Assembly: GCA_965644295.1 (NCBI GenBank)
Contig: CBFFRP010000119.1
Location: 124,001-188,000 of the forward strand
Direction of reading: 5' to 3'
Length of the DNA stretch: 64,000 bases
Source of the DNA: Paraphysomonas bandaiensis
Lineage: Eukaryota; Chrysophyceae
Positions 35,421-46,900 of this stretch are shown piece after piece; position 1 is the first letter of the stretch; the number at the start of each line of letters is the position of its first letter. The notes under the pieces were generated by a model that saw only the letters and a program-made list of their open reading frames with translations, searched no databases and was not told the origin of the DNA. A program made the position numbers and the translations under genes.

Positions 35421-36203
35421 TACTAATATGATATGAGCGTCTTGCCTGTTGAGCCGTATTCACGTAAATAAACATTTTTTATACAAAAGGGGGAAATATT
35501 AGTCAATCTAGTCGAATTGGCTGAACTATCTAGCCATAAAAGTTTAGGTGCAATAATATAGTCAAAGTAATAAATATTTCAATGTTTACATTCATTAGTA
35601 AATGGCTAGTGACTAGGTGCTAGGGGAAAACCATAAACACCTCTAGGCATATATAAGAATTACTTAATGACTAGACTTTCAACCCCTCGACAAGTTTTTC
35701 ACTAGGAAATTATATCGTATTATTGACTAGGTCCAATAATAGATCCTCAAAAGTCAAAAGAGGATAATAATACATATTAACCTCTCCTACATTAAACATT
35801 AAACCGCTACGTATTTTCGTACATTGTACTCGCAGCGATGCACAAGCAGTCCCGAGACGGTTGCCCGCCACTAGTAGTATATAGCAAATCCAGTTATTAG
35901 TTATTCTATAGATATAAACTAGTTTCTGTACACAACCGTTCTCATGTAATAATCAGACTTTCCTATACATTGTACCTCCTAATGAAAACGACAGTAGTTA
36001 ATAGTTGAACACTATATTTGAAAGGCTTCATGATGTCAGTGTAAATCGTTATAAGCTCAAATAAATAGCATACAAACTATTATTATTACCGCACTATCTA
36101 AACTAAGTAAAGTTATACTACCCTTCAAGTGATGTAACACCACCACATAGTATAGATTCCCCGTCTAATGCTGTGATGTAAAAGTTTCCACCAGCAACAG
36201 TAT

Positions 36204-37922
36204 CTAGTTCTTACATAGTACAACTGAAGCGTTAACGTGGCAGATAATATATTCGGATTTGGGCGATAAATAGGGTCGCGTTCTTGGAGATATAACAAAA
36301 AAATCTGCCCCTACTTCATTGGAGTATTCAACCAAGGATCTAGCCACACTGTTGCCCGCTGAACAAATTACAGTCTTGAATCGACTATTTGCAGGGCCTA
36401 TGTGTTCTAATTCTTTCTCATAGAACTCCTCTATCTCTTCAGGTGGGGGTTCGCACCCAGAACCCGTCTTTCGGGGATTGTACACATTTACCACATGCAA
36501 AATGTCCCTAGGGTTGATGATCGTCATCGCTAAGTCAAAACCTCTTTTCGAAAGAGGGGATCCATCGACAGCAACAACGAATACTCTTGAAGAAGGGGGA
36601 CAGAGAGACTTACATATTACAATCGGCATATGACAATTCCGTAATGCAAGATCCGTAAAACTTCCTACACTTGTTTCGTCCACCTTGCGTCCTTTGCGAC
36701 CGACGTACCCGCAAAATAAGAGATGTGGCTCTTGTCTTGTCACAGTTGCAGTTTTAGCCCCCCTGTATTCTAACAACATATCCATTAACACCTCCCTCGA
36801 AGCTCTCCCGCGTCTGTCTTCCCAATAAAGAGCAAATCGACTGACAGGGACGCGATACGTAGCAATGAGTTCTGCCTCATAATGTTCCTGGATAAAATCT
36901 GGCTCGTAATGGGTTGGAAGAGATGAACTGTGTGATTTAGTATATGCATGCATCAAACACACATGATCTAGGCGTTTACGGAGACGCATCATAGTTCGAA
37001 AAGCAGTATCTGCTCCTTCACTCCCATCAACACAACAAAGAAGAGTCATGGCATTCTTGGTGCGTATTTTATCAACTGTGTCTACACACAGCTTTCGAAA
37101 CTCAGCTTCTTCATCCACATAAGAATTAACCACTCGAAAAGACCCCTTCTTAGAGTTCGAATAATCTGTTTCCAATCCAATCTTCCGCAGTATAGCGGGC
37201 TCCTTCTCCTGCAGAACATCAACGAACTCATTCTCTAAATCTTCTGGAGGAGCTTTCGTGTTCTTCAGTCGAATGAACTCCTAAACACATTCATACATTA
37301 ACGCATACTCACACTGTGACTGAAATAGGCGCACCTCAGCGAACAGGGCGGCTATCTCTCGTCTATACTTGGCCTGAACGACAGCGTCAAGATGATATTC
37401 GTTTAAAGAGGCCGCACTCCCCATTCTATTAAATCCGTATCTGATGGAATTATCCGGCACTCCCACGGGATACTTTACATTACGATATAAGATACGCAGC
37501 TGTCGCTACTCTCCAATATAGCAACATACAATAAAGAAGCTAAAGACAGCAATATACATACATGTACTACGACCTCCCTACACATACATACATACATACA
37601 TACATACATACATACATACATACATACATACATACATACATACATACATACATACATACATACATACATACATACATACATACATACATACATACATACA
37701 TACATACATACATACATACATACATACATACATACATACATACATACATACATACATACATACATACATACATACATACATTGCGCTTGAATTGCACTTA
37801 CAAGTCTTCCAATAAGTGTCCATTGGTGCGGGAGGGAATCTGAGAGGGCTCTTTGCTGGAACGAATGGAATTATTTTATCCCCATATGCCTCTAAAAATT
37901 TTTTGACCTGATTTAGTCTCAT
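36204..37922 (-). CDS. Protein with two tandem universal stress protein (USP) domains
   Basis: The main exon is 37280-36204 (358 codons, TAG stop). The upstream exon runs from about 37472 to 37335 (donor GAG|GTGCGC). A first exon 37922-37802 begins at an ATG. The first USP domain starts with LLCCVDGSEGADTAFR and ends with SVGSFTDLALRN. The second starts with VFVVAVDGSPLSKRGFD and includes CSAGNSVARSLVEYS. USP domains bind nucleotides or act as stress-linked adaptors. The upstream part is a helical, unknown extension of about 100 residues. The first intron holds a CATA array, and its phase (1) does not match the acceptors I can see (phase 0). A mini-exon or a different first exon is therefore likely. 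Confidence 0.8.
37577..37781 (+). repeat. CATA array inside the first intron of the USP gene
   Basis: About 50 perfect CATA units. It is the only one of the long arrays in this window that is not in an intergenic promoter region, assuming the first exon at 37922-37802 is right. Confidence 0.9.
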
Positions 37923-38032
37923 CAGGTTGCTCGTATGAGCACCGGGCTAGTATATGCTTCCACTTCAATATTCGGTTCAACAGAAGTCACTTCTTTCTTT
38001 ATTATGATATTGACAGTCATTTGAAGTGTCTG

Positions 38033-38470
38033 TCAATGCCACCGAATTTGCAGAGAAGTTTTACAAGGGGTTTTACTCTCTGGTGGACGATGAAGAAATG
38101 GCAGATGCGAAATCGCTTAAGTAGAATATCGAGATTGCAATTCATGTGGAGGAATTGGCCTACTCTAAAGAACTTTCGAATACCTGATAATAAAGTATGC
38201 ATTAAATGCTATTTTAGAGACTTATTATTCTTTTTATATGATGTTTTTGCCGTGTTACTGGACTTCAGAATGTCAATCGGATACATTTGAATTTTGAATC
38301 AAGTGCTTACTTACAATTCCCTCTCACCTTACTTTAAATAGAGAAATATCTGAACAACTGAAACTATTTCATTTTCTTCTGTATGTAAGAACCCCATATG
38401 TGATAAAAATGACGACGTCGGAGACACCCATGTACATAGAATTCAAATGCCGTATCTAGTGTCGTACTAA
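38033..38470 (+). pseudogene. Duplicated 3-prime exon of the small 104-aa gene
   Basis: The segment repeats the end of exon 3 and the downstream flank of the gene at 25885-26319 (ATEFAEKFYKGFYSLVDDEE is preserved, up to a TAG stop). The two copies differ at scattered positions and by small indels. No promoter, start or upstream exons are present, so this is a non-functional fragment. Confidence 0.8.
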
Positions 38471-38689
38471 CACCCAGCACTTTCAGGGTTTGGGTCAGCG
38501 TTCAAGTCAGTTGTACTTGCAGGGGTTAAGCGTGTAGTACATAAATCTGATGATCGCAACGACAATACGAAGCCTCGTAAGATAACAATTTTACACATTC
38601 ATTATCACATTTATCTACAAATTTGAGTATAAATAGAACGAATGTCTTATTATTAGCAGTAGACGAGTATGCAAGGAGCCACTAAATTG

Positions 38690-38790
38690 AACTAATCTAA
38701 TCTATAACAATGTTAATATTCTACTACTTGGCGCTGGGAGAACTATTTGTGTGTCGCCGCAAGCACCAAGATGCTATCATTCTCGGTTTC
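38690..38790 (-). repeat. Box element, partial
   Basis: Contains GTGTGTCGCCGCAAGCACCA next to a TATTCTACTACTTGGCGCT stretch, a diverged copy of the box family. Confidence 0.5.
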
Positions 38791-38821
38791 ACCAGGTTTC
38801 ATAATATATATATATACATAA

Positions 38822-39060
38822 CAGGGCTAGGAAACAATATATTGAATTGCAATACATTGTACAATATAATGCAATATATTGTAAAATATATTGATTGTTC
38901 GACCGGCCAAAATTTCCATCAATATTGTTTCTGTTAAAGTAGCTCAAAATATATTGCAATATATTGCAATCAATATTATGATAGTCATATAAGAGAAGAT
39001 CCTTAACTGTAGGGTAAAAAATACAAGTCCATGTATATAAATATCCGGAAAATGAACTAC
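38822..39060 (+). mobile_element. Left end of a TTGCAATATATTGC-type MITE
   Basis: Begins CAGGGCTAGGAAACAATA and continues with the GACCGGCC, TCCATCAAT and TTGCAATA words seen at 48487-48705. No matching right end is found nearby, so the copy is truncated or very diverged. The remaining spacer up to 40014 has no gene; 39610-39740 repeats 34655-34780. Confidence 0.6.
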
Positions 39061-40014
39061 AACTACAACCAACTCCTACGTGCGTACTTGAAGTTTGGTG
39101 AAGCCAATCGCTAGTAGTTATTCAGTATCTATGTAACAATGATATACAGAATATACATGACTACACTATAGGAGTAGCTATTACAAGTATACAAAGAAAC
39201 TGAAAATATAATAGCTGTTAAAGATACGATTTGTAGAACAGAATGTTGATGTTGGTGAATGACGTAGTTCCTAACTCACAGTGCTACAAACATCATAAGT
39301 TCATTATATCTCCTATAATATCAATCAGTCAATATTGCACTAACTATAAGCTTAAATTAGTACTACTACGCCGAACTTTTCCTGTCAAAATAAAACATTA
39401 TCGGGTGATAGTTCATAAAATATATCAACTTCTTTTATCATTCATTATTATTCACTGATTTCATATCGTCACTGCTACCAAAAGCTATATGTAAGTGTTC
39501 CCGTGAATATCTTGTACCGGAAAGTATCATGTTGAGTGATAAAGTATAATGCTTCGTTCATGCTCTATATCTCATTCGTGTATTGGCTTCATTATAGTTA
39601 TATTATATTTTACCACGGGTTATAAAAGGTGGCTATAAGATATAGTCCCTATTTCAAATTTTGAAAACAATGGCGAAAAGCCCAAGTGCTAATACCTGTA
39701 CAAATTAAATTGTACCTTATCCTCATTATTATGTTGTTAGACACCTAATATCTATAATGTATATAGATATTATATTGCTATTGTATTTTCCTCACGCAGG
39801 AATTATTACTCATCAGTTGTAAGTATCAAAATTTCTTCTTCAAGACCTTTTTTTAATTTCATCATATTTTAAACCAGAGCTGTGTAACAATGAATTGATA
39901 TTCAATAAATAGCTATATGAAGACTGTCATTATTGAAATTGAGTTAACGAAAAATAATTGCAACTATAATGGACTAAAACCTGCGTCAACCAAATTGTTA
40001 CGCCTAGATTATCT

Positions 40015-40242
40015 CAGGGCCTGGTAACCGTTAATGGTAATGGAATCAAAATTTCCGGGACATAATAATGGACCATTAGTTGCATTTACTGGTACTTGAT
40101 ATATGCATATATGCTATGTATAGCATTAAGTGTTTTAAAGATATAGTATCTCCTATATACTCCGAAGAAAATCTAAACATTGTTAATTAATGTTCATGCA
40201 ACTCTACAATTACTTTGGGCCATTAATGGTTACCAGGCCCTG
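40015..40242 (+). mobile_element. Short hAT-type MITE (228 bp)
   Basis: Starts CAGGGCCTGGTAACCGTTAA and ends with the reverse complement of CAGGGCCTGGTAACCATTAA. The flanking octamers GATTATCT and GATAATCC agree at six of eight positions, consistent with an aged 8 bp hAT target duplication. Same family as ends at 49086, 58271 and 62328. Confidence 0.75.
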
Positions 40243-40539
40243 GATAATCCGGTATAACTATACTCTAGCTTTTCTAGTTTCATCATTATTTGTATCTAAT
40301 ATTTTACACCAATTACATTCTCTGGAGTGGATAGAAGTTGTACACCATAGCACTTATTCCAGTCTTTCAAAAGTACGAAATTCATTTGAAACAACGATTA
40401 TTATTGCAACTTCTATATTCCACTAAACGTTTCGCTACGAAAATAAATTCCATTTACTCGCACTGCGAATTCTTCTGGTACGACACTATTACTACCAACG
40501 TATCAGCCAGGATGCTTCAAGGTTAAAAATCAAACGTAT

Positions 40540-42492
40540 CTAGAGCTCATCCATGTCATCTTCCATCTCCTTAATCAACTCCTCAATAGTTTTCTCATCC
40601 TCTCCTTTGGATTTTCCCTTACTGGCAATCTCTTTCTTGTAGGCGTCCGGGGGATAGCGCATCGACTTCACAGCTTCATTGTGAACATCAAGACAAAAGA
40701 CAATTCTGCGATGAAATGCCTTCTGTGGTTCTTCGGTGGCATACACGTCCACAATTTCATTACTGACCAGCACACCTGCCTCGTGATCAAGAGTAGCCTC
40801 AATAACGCCGTCCCTATAGGGATTAAAGAAGTAAGAAAATGTACAAAGCACATAGATAAACAGTCACAGTAGAGTGTAACAACCATATATATGAACTCAC
40901 TTAATTGCTCGAGCACAAATAAATTCCGCTGCTTTAGCGGAAGACAACTGAAGTTTCTCCGCGATGTCGGCTAGTGATATTCGCGAGTAGGAGACAGAAA
41001 TCTTACGCAGACCGGTCTTGAGCACATTATGTCCAAGACGGCGGATCAGAGAGTAATTCTTATCGGCCTTAAATACCGTACCGTGGGTTTGCATCACCTG
41101 AATACAGATATAGTTACTCTTTAATGACAGAAAAGCCATACACAAGTGTATAGAACATCACATAATTGAGTATACAATATAAAAATTCGCACTAAAATGA
41201 GTTGGTAACACAGCAAACCTGCGCAAACTCATGCAGGTCACCAGCTCTGACAGCTTGAGTAAGTGCTAAATATGGCAACAAAGCAACTCTGAACTCAGGC
41301 ACATTAAACCCTCCTCTCTCAGGAATGTCTCCCATCAATAATTGCACGATAACAGACAGTTTATGTACAGTTAAGGCAAACCCTCGGGCAGTATCTTGGG
41401 GAGCTTTGCGAGCGGCCATAGTGAGGCGAAGGTAGGCATCGGAGTACTCCAGTTGTACCGCTTGAATGCGGCCCATAGCATAAAGATATCGACAGAACTG
41501 GTTGTTGGAGGCAGACTCAGGGAAGGAGGTCTTGGAGGCCAATGTCTGGGCTTGCACTACCAAATCGTAATGCAGGTAGTTACGTAGAATAAGGTTCAAT
41601 AGTACTGCCTGCCCCATTTCATCATGGTGTAAACAGCATGTACGGTAGAGACCTAAGAGTGTGGCGCGGATGCTCTCCAATTGACTACAGATACACCCCA
41701 ATCAGTAGGACTATTGAGGGTTGTGGTGAACAGTAATGTCAGAAATGGACATATACACAACCAATGTAATAACGTATACACAGGAAAGAAGTAACGTACT
41801 CGATTCTCTCGAAGGCCAAAGAGAAGTAGAAGAAAGCTTTGGAAGCAAACAAATCAAGAGTCCTCCTACTAAAGGTCTTGATACGGCCTATCAACACCGC
41901 AGCACTCTGTGCCGCCGCCTCATTCAAGCCATGACGTAACATAGTTGTCAACACCAATGTGAAGAGAAAGACCTGTAAAACATATAAAATCGTATAATAT
42001 AACAGGCACTAGGGAACCTCCACTTCAGGAATTATGGTATCAGGTGTATCAACTATTTCGGTATCAGTATTGGAATCATCGGGTGCAGATGGAATGAGGG
42101 CAACAGACGACTGCATCTGAGCATACGATGGGCAGGAAGGAGGCACAAATCGAGATAGAGTGGCATTGAGTAGCGACTTTGTCGCCCCGCGCCGTAGATG
42201 GGCATTCTGTCGTATCGCCCGCTGAAGCAGTCTCGGCTGACTGAGCTCAACACCTCGATTGATGTACGATATCGTCTTCGACACATCTGAATGCAACACA
42301 ATTATAAAAATCAAAAATATAAAATAGAATGAAGCGACTCCGCTCATATGATTCGACTGACAGTCACATGCAACACATGCGACGACACTAACCTGCTATA
42401 GAAGGAACTCTAGATGCTGATGCAGTTACTTCAGGCGCCTCCGCCATATCCACTGACATCGGAGCGTCGATGTCCATATCGGTAGCTGTCAT
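40540..42492 (-). CDS. RPN3: 26S proteasome regulatory subunit RPN3 (PSMD3 type)
   Basis: Six exons: 42492-42393, 42286-42018, 41972-41800, 41684-41219, 41097-40901 and 40813-40540. All are in phase, giving 492 aa, the usual size; TAG stop. Exon 3 carries [21 protein letters not shown], and exon 4 the helical-repeat part with [19 protein letters not shown]. Exon 5 has the winged-helix/PCI portion with [14 protein letters not shown]. The C-terminal tail is rich in Lys and Glu and ends [11 protein letters not shown]3 is a lid subunit of the 19S cap. The exon 2 donor GTTCCC is weak, but it is the only one that avoids an in-frame stop and keeps EVE|V. Confidence 0.92.
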
Positions 42493-42554
42493 TATTAATG
42501 AACGTCACTGTAGTGGGTTCTTAATGGTAATAATATTTAACTAATAGCCTCTAT

Positions 42555-42735
42555 ACACATACATACATACATACATACATACATACATACATACATACAT
42601 ACATACATACATACATACATACATACATACATACATACATACATACATACATACATACATACATACATACATACATACATACATACATACATACATACAT
42701 ACATACATACATACATACATACATACATACATACA

Positions 42736-42769
<34 letters not shown>

Positions 42770-43305
42770 CATACGTACATACATACATACATACATACAT
42801 ACATACATACATACATACATACATACATACATACATACATACATACATACATACGTACATACATACATACATACATACATACATACATACATACATACAT
42901 ACATACATACATACATACATACATACATACATACATACATACATACGTACATACATACATACATACATACATACATACATACATACATACATACATACAT
43001 ACATACATACATACATACATACATACATACATACATACATACATACATACACACATGCATACATACATACATACATACATGCATACATACATACATACAT
43101 ACATACATACATACATACATACATACATACATACATACATACATACATACATACATACATACATACATGCATACATACATACATACATGCATACATACAT
43201 ACATACATACATACATACATACATACATACATACATACATACATACATGCATACATACATACATACATGCATACATACATACATACATACATGCATACAT
43301 ACATA
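42555..43305 (+). repeat. CATA array upstream of RPN3
   Basis: About 750 bp of CATA units with scattered CGTA, TATA and CATG variants, the last dense after 43055. Begins 63 bp upstream of the RPN3 start codon. Confidence 0.95.
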
Positions 43306-44229
43306 AAGTATATGTGCTCTGGCAGCTATATTTGTGAAATTAATCGACGCTTATGCATATTAATCAATTTTAAATGAATGTGGTGATACTAACATACATA
43401 CATCACCAATGATGGTTCAGAGAATGAGTTGGAGCTAAGCAGTAGGTAGTCCTTGACTAGCAACGCCGTTGGTTTAGTTATTATGCGATCTTAATGAATT
43501 GTACTAAATAAGGTATCTACACAACTGTTTAATTGCTGAATAACGATCACTAATAGTATATTGCAATATATAGTATTGTCAATATATTTGTAATAGTATT
43601 TATGTTGGATCGGCTTAAAAACTTCATCAACACTATTGGTGGGGGGCTATCTAACAATAGTATTGCAATATTGTTCCCTATCCCTGCTGTGAACCCTCAG
43701 CGGTTCCCAGCTCTGACTCGTGTATTTGGGTTAGGGAGTAAATATGAATGGTGACAGGAAGGGACTGAGAAAGGAGTTGATTGTCCATTCATACATTCAT
43801 ACAGTTTATTCATGAAGAGTCGTTTATGATTAATCAAGTATATTTTCTAAGACACACTAGCATGAGGCCAAATTTTGCTAAAATAATAATCAATAATATA
43901 TTGTAGCAAGCAAAATAAATAGTTGTAATATTTATATTTCAATATAAAATAATTGCAATCCAATATATTTTGACTGGCCCTGTATACTGTATATTAGCAA
44001 GCAAAATTAAATAATTGTAATATATTACAATCCAATATATATTTACGTGCCCTGTCTTCCACAATATAGTATAGCAGTAAACTGTTCCCAATGAACCCCC
44101 AATATATATTGCTAGATGAGAACCATGCCATATTAACATTGCTTAAGAGCGTTCTATATTTTCATAGTGTGGAGAGACAAATGCCCAAGTTAAACTGTCA
44201 AATCCACAGCAAGTGCCTACAGGCATACT
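43306..44229. repeat. Spacer with MITE remnants
   Basis: 43345-43686 is a copy of the TTGCAATATATTGC-type MITE, ending CCCTATCCCTG. AGTATATGTGCTCTGGCAGC at about 43309 repeats 20 bases from within the neighbouring gene at about 44268. Bases 43900-44110 have AT-rich words shared with themselves. No gene is seen. Confidence 0.55.
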
Positions 44230-46279
44230 TTACCATAATTTTATTGAATTAAGTCCAATTGTATTAAGTATATGTGCTCTGGCAGCTGTATCAAAATTTA
44301 GATTGGTTTTAATAAACTCTTCCAAGAAGCATCTACTTCTTTCTGCTTCAGAAATAGTACTAACGCCGTTCACTGCAAATGCACAACTAAGATATATATC
44401 ACATGTCGCACCACTACAAAAATAACCTCCACAAAGTGTTAAATGTTGATATTCACTACATGGAAGTTGAACCATGGACACCATTGGTATGAGCTGATCC
44501 ATTTCGCGGCGGCTACTAGATGCGTCCGTGAAGAATAAGTACCCACGACCAGAACTACAAAACATCAATAAAATCGGAACTTCGTTAGAAATGCTTTCTC
44601 TTTTAAAATGTACGTCTAATTGTCGTGCGAATATCTCAAACGTTTCCTGCTTTATGGCAGCAGAAACAATTGCCATACTAATTTCTGGAATGGCTGAAGG
44701 AGAAAATAATCTATCAGGGCTGGTATCCAGATCGTAACTTGCAACACCAACTGCACGCCCTAATTCCCGTAGAGACGACCACAGCCATATGTCCAGTGCA
44801 CAGTCCGGTGGGACCTCAAAACCAATACCAAGAGGACTCAGCGTTCCAACATCTGATACAGGAAGATCCAACATATCAGGCTCAATCATATGTATCCAAT
44901 TGGTGGTCGACCCATCCGCTTTGCAGTTATCAGCACCCTTCAGATTATGTGAATCTTCATAGCACCTTCGCAGAAGGTCTATCGTATTCACTAAAGTTAT
45001 GTGCCTCGCATTATACTCGGTCGATACCCGACTGACTTTACGACCACTAGATGAAAATGCGGTGGGTAGAACTTGGTCATACATAGTATCTGGACAACAT
45101 TGAATACGTTACAATTTTCGATGCGCGTGTAATTCAAATCTATATGCTACATATATGCAAACACTTCCATATTAAGAAAAACCTACCACAGTCATCATTT
45201 GACGGACTGAGCCGTGTCTTGTACTGATAAGCGCATAATGTCGTTGTGCACGCCGCGGTACTTTTTTGAATCATTTTATGTACCTCAGCCGACACATCTA
45301 CGACACTCCCAGAAATACGCCTACTACAGATATACTCCTTCAGTACTTTTCCTTCCACTGCACAGTCGTAACAGCAGTCTAACCAATCAACACCCGCATA
45401 TTCATGATGGTAAGCAGATGGACGTGCCACTGTGTTGAAGTAAAACATCTGTTCCCAGTGCTGTCGATGGTCATAATCTCTCTGTTCATGATGTGTCGTG
45501 ACAACTAATCGACACTCTGTCGTAGTTGGAGGCCCCCAAACAGGTAAGAACAGTTTTCCATCAAGATACCTCGTCACCCCTTCTGTCCACGGCAAGCGAA
45601 ACTTTAACATACTAGCAGCAGGCTTCATTATTAAATGCCATCGCATCTGCATATTCATGTCTTGGGCAATTTCGGATTCTAACACAGAATTCCCAACACA
45701 GGACCACTCTGCTGATCTAATATCACTAATAAATAGTACCTCTTTCTCTCTAAATGTTTCAGCAATAGAGTCCGTCATCAACTCTTGCCTAATTTCGATA
45801 CTTCCACGAATGTTCTCACATCGAAAATTTCGAGGGTCAATAAGAATGAAAGTTAGATTAGGAAAAAGCTCACTCAAATATGTGATATGATAGCCTGGTG
45901 CTGCACCGGCATAAACGCATATCTGTTTCTGACTATCGTTACGAGCATACTCTGTGAGAAACTCCACCTCGCTGATAAGAAGCTTACGTTGTCCCCAGTG
46001 CACAAGTGACTTCACCTCTCCTCTGCGTCTGCGGTAAATGAGTCTCGGGCTGTCCGGTGACAGTGTCCGCTGTAGTGATGATTCGTCCAGTAGAGGGACA
46101 GAATCGGCGCATATCTGACGCAGATGAGGGTTGTGCACAGGGACGGCTCGTGGTTCTCCAGCGTCACTCTGAACCCATAGAGGGGACACAGACGATGACG
46201 AACACGTGAAACACACGCGCTTTTTCTTAACTGACCTGCTATCTGACATGATAAGCAAACTACTGTATGAAACACTCAA
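44230..46279 (-). CDS. Poxvirus VP39-type cap 2-prime-O-methyltransferase domain protein
   Basis: Two exons, 46279-45187 and 45089-44230, with a 97 bp GT-AG intron in phase 1, give 650 aa; TAA stop. Exon 1 has a Rossmann methyltransferase: CVYAGAAPGYHITYL (SAM-binding), FILIDPR, VLFISDIRS (Asp), LIMKPAASMLKFRLPW (Lys) and TECRLVV (Glu). With an early Lys this gives the K-D-K-E layout of mRNA cap 2-prime-O-methyltransferases. The spacing and wording match the family of the poxvirus poly(A) polymerase small subunit, also found in giant viruses. The C-terminal 290 residues are unrelated to any domain I know. Introns show it is now a host gene; a viral origin is inference. An in-frame ATG at 46246 is an alternative start. 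Confidence 0.85.
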
Positions 46280-46402
46280 CGAAAAAGGATGACCACTCTG
46301 AGAGAGTCTGATGCTTTATAACACTCTGATGTTCACATATAATTGCATGATAGTCTATTGGCAAATCACATGAAGCCATGAGGAATAAGGACATTACTAT
46401 TG

Positions 46403-46622
46403 GACATACATACATACATACATACATACCTACCTACCTACCTACCTACCTACCTACCTACATACATACATACATACATACATACATACATACATACATA
46501 CATACATACATACATACATACATACATACATACATACCTACCTACCTACCTACCTACATACATACATACATACATACATACATACATACATACATACATA
46601 CATACATACATACATACATACA

Positions 46623-46650
<28 letters not shown>
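46403..46650 (+). repeat. CATA/CCTA array between divergent genes
   Basis: About 250 bp of CATA with two CCTA blocks (about 46427-46460 and 46535-46556). It begins 124 bp from the methyltransferase start and ends about 250 bp before the exonuclease start. Confidence 0.93.
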
Positions 46651-46653
<3 letters not shown>

Positions 46654-46900
46654 GCGTCTTATTTCTCGGGAATATATTGAAGCAAAAACCCTCTATATTC
46701 CTGATATCCAACTACGGATGGAATACAGAGAATTACTGTCTCAATATTTGAGGCAATTTTTAACAAAAATATACAACGGATGCCGATATGACATACATAC
46801 GTATGTATCTAGATGTATATGTAGGTATAACAGGAGCAGAGGGTTTGAATTTGAATATGGTTTATATGCACTAGTTGTATAGCATTGTCTCTACTGCACT

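Larger units (their letters stand above)
32734..36203. other. 3.5 kb gene-poor, repeat-rich spacer
   Basis: AT-rich DNA with interspersed repeats: a box element at 33075-33265, partial ones near 35325-35420 and 35790-35880, and an inverted CTTCAATATTCGGTTC repeat near 35250. A segment at 34655-34780 resembles 39610-39740. Open frames here are short and unsupported. Confidence 0.5.
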
